This document shows positions 13,871-15,683 of a stretch of DNA of 15,683 nt, piece after piece. Both the position numbers and the translations under genes were made by a program. The first letter of the stretch is position 1, and each line of letters starts with the position of its first letter. The notes beneath the pieces were generated by a model. It had not been told where the DNA came from and searched no databases. It worked only from the letters and a program-made list of their open reading frames with translations. Origin of the DNA: an uncultured Bacteroidales bacterium (GTDB taxonomy: Bacteria > Bacteroidota > Bacteroidia > Bacteroidales > Muribaculaceae); the NCBI GenBank assembly GCA_900554715.1, contig USIN01000020.1, positions 1 to 15,683 on the forward strand, given 5' to 3'.

Positions 13871-15352
13871 ATGAAAAAAAACTTACTCCTGTCTGTTCTC
13901 GTCGGCATCGCCTCGATGACGTATGCAGCCGAACCTGCTATTATCACAGCGACACCCGCCGGAACGCTCTATTCTGAAGTTTACGGTACGAGTGCCAACA
14001 CCTATCTTATCGCCCAGGGCGGTTTAGGTTCATTCGCCGACAACGACGGCTACCGCACCAAAATCGTAATTAACGGCAAAGACATATATATCCACAACAT
14101 AATCCGCGAATACGCCGGCATCGACTCGTGGGTAAAAGGTACGATTGGCGATGACGGCGTCGCCGAGTTCGTCTTCCCCCAGCCCGTGGCAAAAAATGCA
14201 AAAGGCGAAATGCTCTATGCAGCAATGATGAAACCTGTGGGTGCCACCGGTAACATCTCGCTCGTAGCCGACACCGAGAATCCCAACCTGCGCATGAGCT
14301 GGGACGGTACAAAACTCACTCAGCTCATCACACCTACAGGTACACCCCGTTTCGACGGCATGATAGGTCTGGCTAACGAAAACGGCGCATTTCAGTCATA
14401 CGGCGAACGCGACGTGACATACACAATCTGGAAAGAGACCCCGTCAGTCCCCGCCGAAGGCATTGCGACAACACCCTACACAGCGACATACAACAACGAG
14501 TGGAACGAATCATTCACTACCCGCGTCGAACTCGGCATCGACGGCGAGACAGCATGGCTCAAAGGCCTGTCATCATACCTTCCCGAGGCTTGGATCAAAG
14601 GTAAAGTCAACGCCGACGGTTCGGTAACATTCGCTTCAGAACAGTACCTCGGCATCTACAACGACTATTTCATCTTCTTCTACGGAGCTGAAGACAAATC
14701 GACCCCTGCAGGCAAAGTCTATGGCTGGCTCGAAAACGCCACATTGACAAAGACCGATAACGGCTGGCAGGCCGGCAGCGAGATGATGATAAATCTCGGC
14801 AAAGACCATCCCTGGTTTGGCTACGGCATCGCGAATCTCAAACTCGCTGAAATCGCATCAGCCGACCCGATTCCGGCCGCACCCGAATGGTTCGCGCCCG
14901 AATGGAGTGACGACGAAGGCATGGGCATCGGCGATTTCCTCCTTCCCGTCGTCGACATCAACGGTCAGGCCCTTAACACCGACAACCTCTTCTACCGCAT
15001 CTTCTTCAACGGCACACTTGCGCCCGGCGACGAACTGCGCCAGTATGGCAAAGATTATGACGACGTTATGTATATCGGTGACAATGTCTACTTTATCCTG
15101 TTCTTAGAACCGCTCCAGACTATCGGCGTCCAGTCAGTATACAAAGACGGCGGCAAAGAATACACCAGCGAAATCATCACCTACACCTTTGAAAACGGCG
15201 GTGTCGGCAGCATCGTCAGCAACGCTGAAGCTGTGTCGACCGAATATTATAACCTCACGGGCGCCCGTCTGAACGAGCCCGAAGGCCTCTGCATCCGCCG
15301 CACGACCTACGCCGACGGAAAAGTCAAAGCCGAAAAGATTATTGTAAAATAA
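13871..15352 (+). CDS. secreted repeat-containing protein with short C-terminal sorting-like tail
   Basis: A 493-residue protein. The frame is open from 13622, but ATG 13871 starts a clear signal peptide (MKKNLLLSVLVGIASMTYA, cleavage before AEP) behind a good promoter. Two related segments are visible: 66-104 (NGKDIYIHN..., SWVKGTIGDDG, FVFPQ) and 221-258 (DGETAWLKG, AWIKGKVNADG, TFASEQYLG). Beta-rich modules of this IYIxG...WVKGxI type are common in gut Bacteroidales secreted proteins. After a distinct domain (about 340-445), the end reads EYYNLTGARLNEPEG, then a basic stretch and KIIVK. This is the short form of C-terminal tail often seen in Prevotella and Muribaculaceae exported proteins and thought to be a secretion or sorting signal. 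The ligand or substrate is unknown. It is monocistronic. Confidence 0.8.
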   Translation: MKKNLLLSVLVGIASMTYAAEPAIITATPAGTLYSEVYGTSANTYLIAQGGLGSFADNDGYRTKIVINGKDIYIHNIIREYAGIDSWVKGTIGDDGVAEFVFPQPVAKNAKGEMLYAAMMKPVGATGNISLVADTENPNLRMSWDGTKLTQLITPTGTPRFDGMIGLANENGAFQSYGERDVTYTIWKETPSVPAEGIATTPYTATYNNEWNESFTTRVELGIDGETAWLKGLSSYLPEAWIKGKVNADGSVTFASEQYLGIYNDYFIFFYGAEDKSTPAGKVYGWLENATLTKTDNGWQAGSEMMINLGKDHPWFGYGIANLKLAEIASADPIPAAPEWFAPEWSDDEGMGIGDFLLPVVDINGQALNTDNLFYRIFFNGTLAPGDELRQYGKDYDDVMYIGDNVYFILFLEPLQTIGVQSVYKDGGKEYTSEIITYTFENGGVGSIVSNAEAVSTEYYNLTGARLNEPEGLCIRRTTYADGKVKAEKIIVK

Positions 15353-15403
15353 TTCACGACACACGACGCACAGTTAATCATAAGTGCATAAAAACTATCG
15401 CAG

Positions 15404-15441
15404 GCAGCGAGGGCAAACAGCTCTCGCTGCTGTTTTATTTT
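15404..15441 (+). terminator. strong rho-independent terminator of the secreted protein gene
   Basis: GCAGCGAG (15404-15411) pairs with CTCGCTGC (15423-15430). The stem continues inward to about eleven pairs around an AAACA loop. TGTTTTATTTT follows on the plus strand. Confidence 0.85.
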
Positions 15442-15525
15442 GGAAGACGTCAGTCATTATCAAAGCTATTAATGTGCAGCCTCGCTCTCCTCATCGAGCC
15501 CGAGCTATCAAATTTGTCCTCGTGT

Positions 15526-15674
15526 CGGCGCCTTGCCGCCGTGTGGAGCTACGGCTTCAGCCCTCGCAGCCAACTCATTGGTTCTAAGGGCTGAATCCCT
15601 CGGCTCATATCGCCTGCAAGGCGATGATTTTACTGATAGCCGCATAGGCCGAGGCGCGATTGCGCCGGCCTGCG
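15526..15674. repeat. cluster of four palindromes, REP-like interspersed element
   Basis: Four hairpins occur within 150 bases. CGGC/GCCG is at 15526-15538. TTCAGCCCT (15556-15564) pairs with AGGGCTGAA (15587-15595), with a nested CCAA/TTGG. ATCGCCT (15609-15615) pairs with AGGCGAT (15619-15625). A long bulged stem at 15641-15674 is centred on GGCGC-GATT-GCGCC with outer GGCC/GGCC and CGCA/TGCG pairs. Such arrays resemble Bacteroidota REP-type intergenic repeats, sometimes mobilised by RAYT/IS200-like transposases. None is visible here, but the element may continue past the window. Confidence 0.65.
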
Positions 15675-15683
15675 CGGTAAGAG

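Larger units (their letters stand above)
15353..15683. other. 331-base gene-free end of the window
   Basis: After the secreted-protein stop come a strong terminator (15404-15441) and then a cluster of palindromes from about 15520 to the end. The only open frame (15384-15587) runs through the terminator and repeat structure, and is not considered a gene. Confidence 0.7.

Noticed and set aside
15384..15587. Plus-strand frame of 67 codons near the end
   Set aside because: It crosses the terminator hairpin and the palindrome cluster; no protein features.

Overview
The window looks like a chromosomal segment of a Bacteroidales bacterium, most likely a gut Muribaculaceae-type genome. The support is indirect but consistent. 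Promoters fit the Bacteroidota pattern (TTTG, then TAnnTTTG, clearest upstream of the NrnA-like gene). Several families are typical of this phylum: DUF4827, the type IX secretion plug (former DUF5103), DUF3109, a C10 peptidase, and a secreted protein with a short YYNLTGxR...IIVK C-terminal tail. Most genes are GC-rich; the first 2.5 kb is clearly AT-rich.

Layout. Positions 1-2666 form an AT-rich cassette bounded by two 72-bp direct repeats (1-72 and 2595-2666, 70 of 72 identical), each holding a GC-rich hairpin. It carries a C10 (streptopain-like) cysteine peptidase lipoprotein, split by a frameshift in an A9 tract, and an unrecognised lipoprotein. Next, on the minus strand, is a compact housekeeping operon, nrnA-like DHH phosphoesterase > DUF4827 lipoprotein > glmM (5941 to 2928), followed (still minus strand, separately transcribed) by a long-chain flavodoxin (6623-6120). 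A divergent plus-strand gene encodes a single-pass OmpA-like protein (6731-7462) with a strong terminator. Two minus-strand tandem paralogs of unknown function (8869-8246 and 8170-7535) share an identical C-terminal 14-residue motif.

From 9181 to 13755 runs a tightly packed plus-strand operon: a purH-ung chimera, the T9SS plug-like protein, a cysteine-rich DUF3109 protein, a HipA-like kinase and DUF3037. A separately promoted secreted protein (13871-15352) follows, then a strong terminator and a cluster of palindromes (REP-like) running off the end.

The most striking feature is the 9181-10686 reading frame. It starts as PurH (IMP cyclohydrolase plus the beginning of AICAR transformylase) and continues in frame, without a stop, as an almost complete uracil-DNA glycosylase. 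The join lies in a WRDALA stretch that both families could plausibly share. This is either a real deletion fusion, which would remove most of AICAR transformylase and whatever lay between the two genes, or an assembly collapse; sequence alone cannot decide. Second in interest is the repeat-flanked C10 cassette with its A9 frameshift between the lipoprotein signal and the enzyme. I found no CRISPR array, tRNA, rRNA or recognisable transposase.
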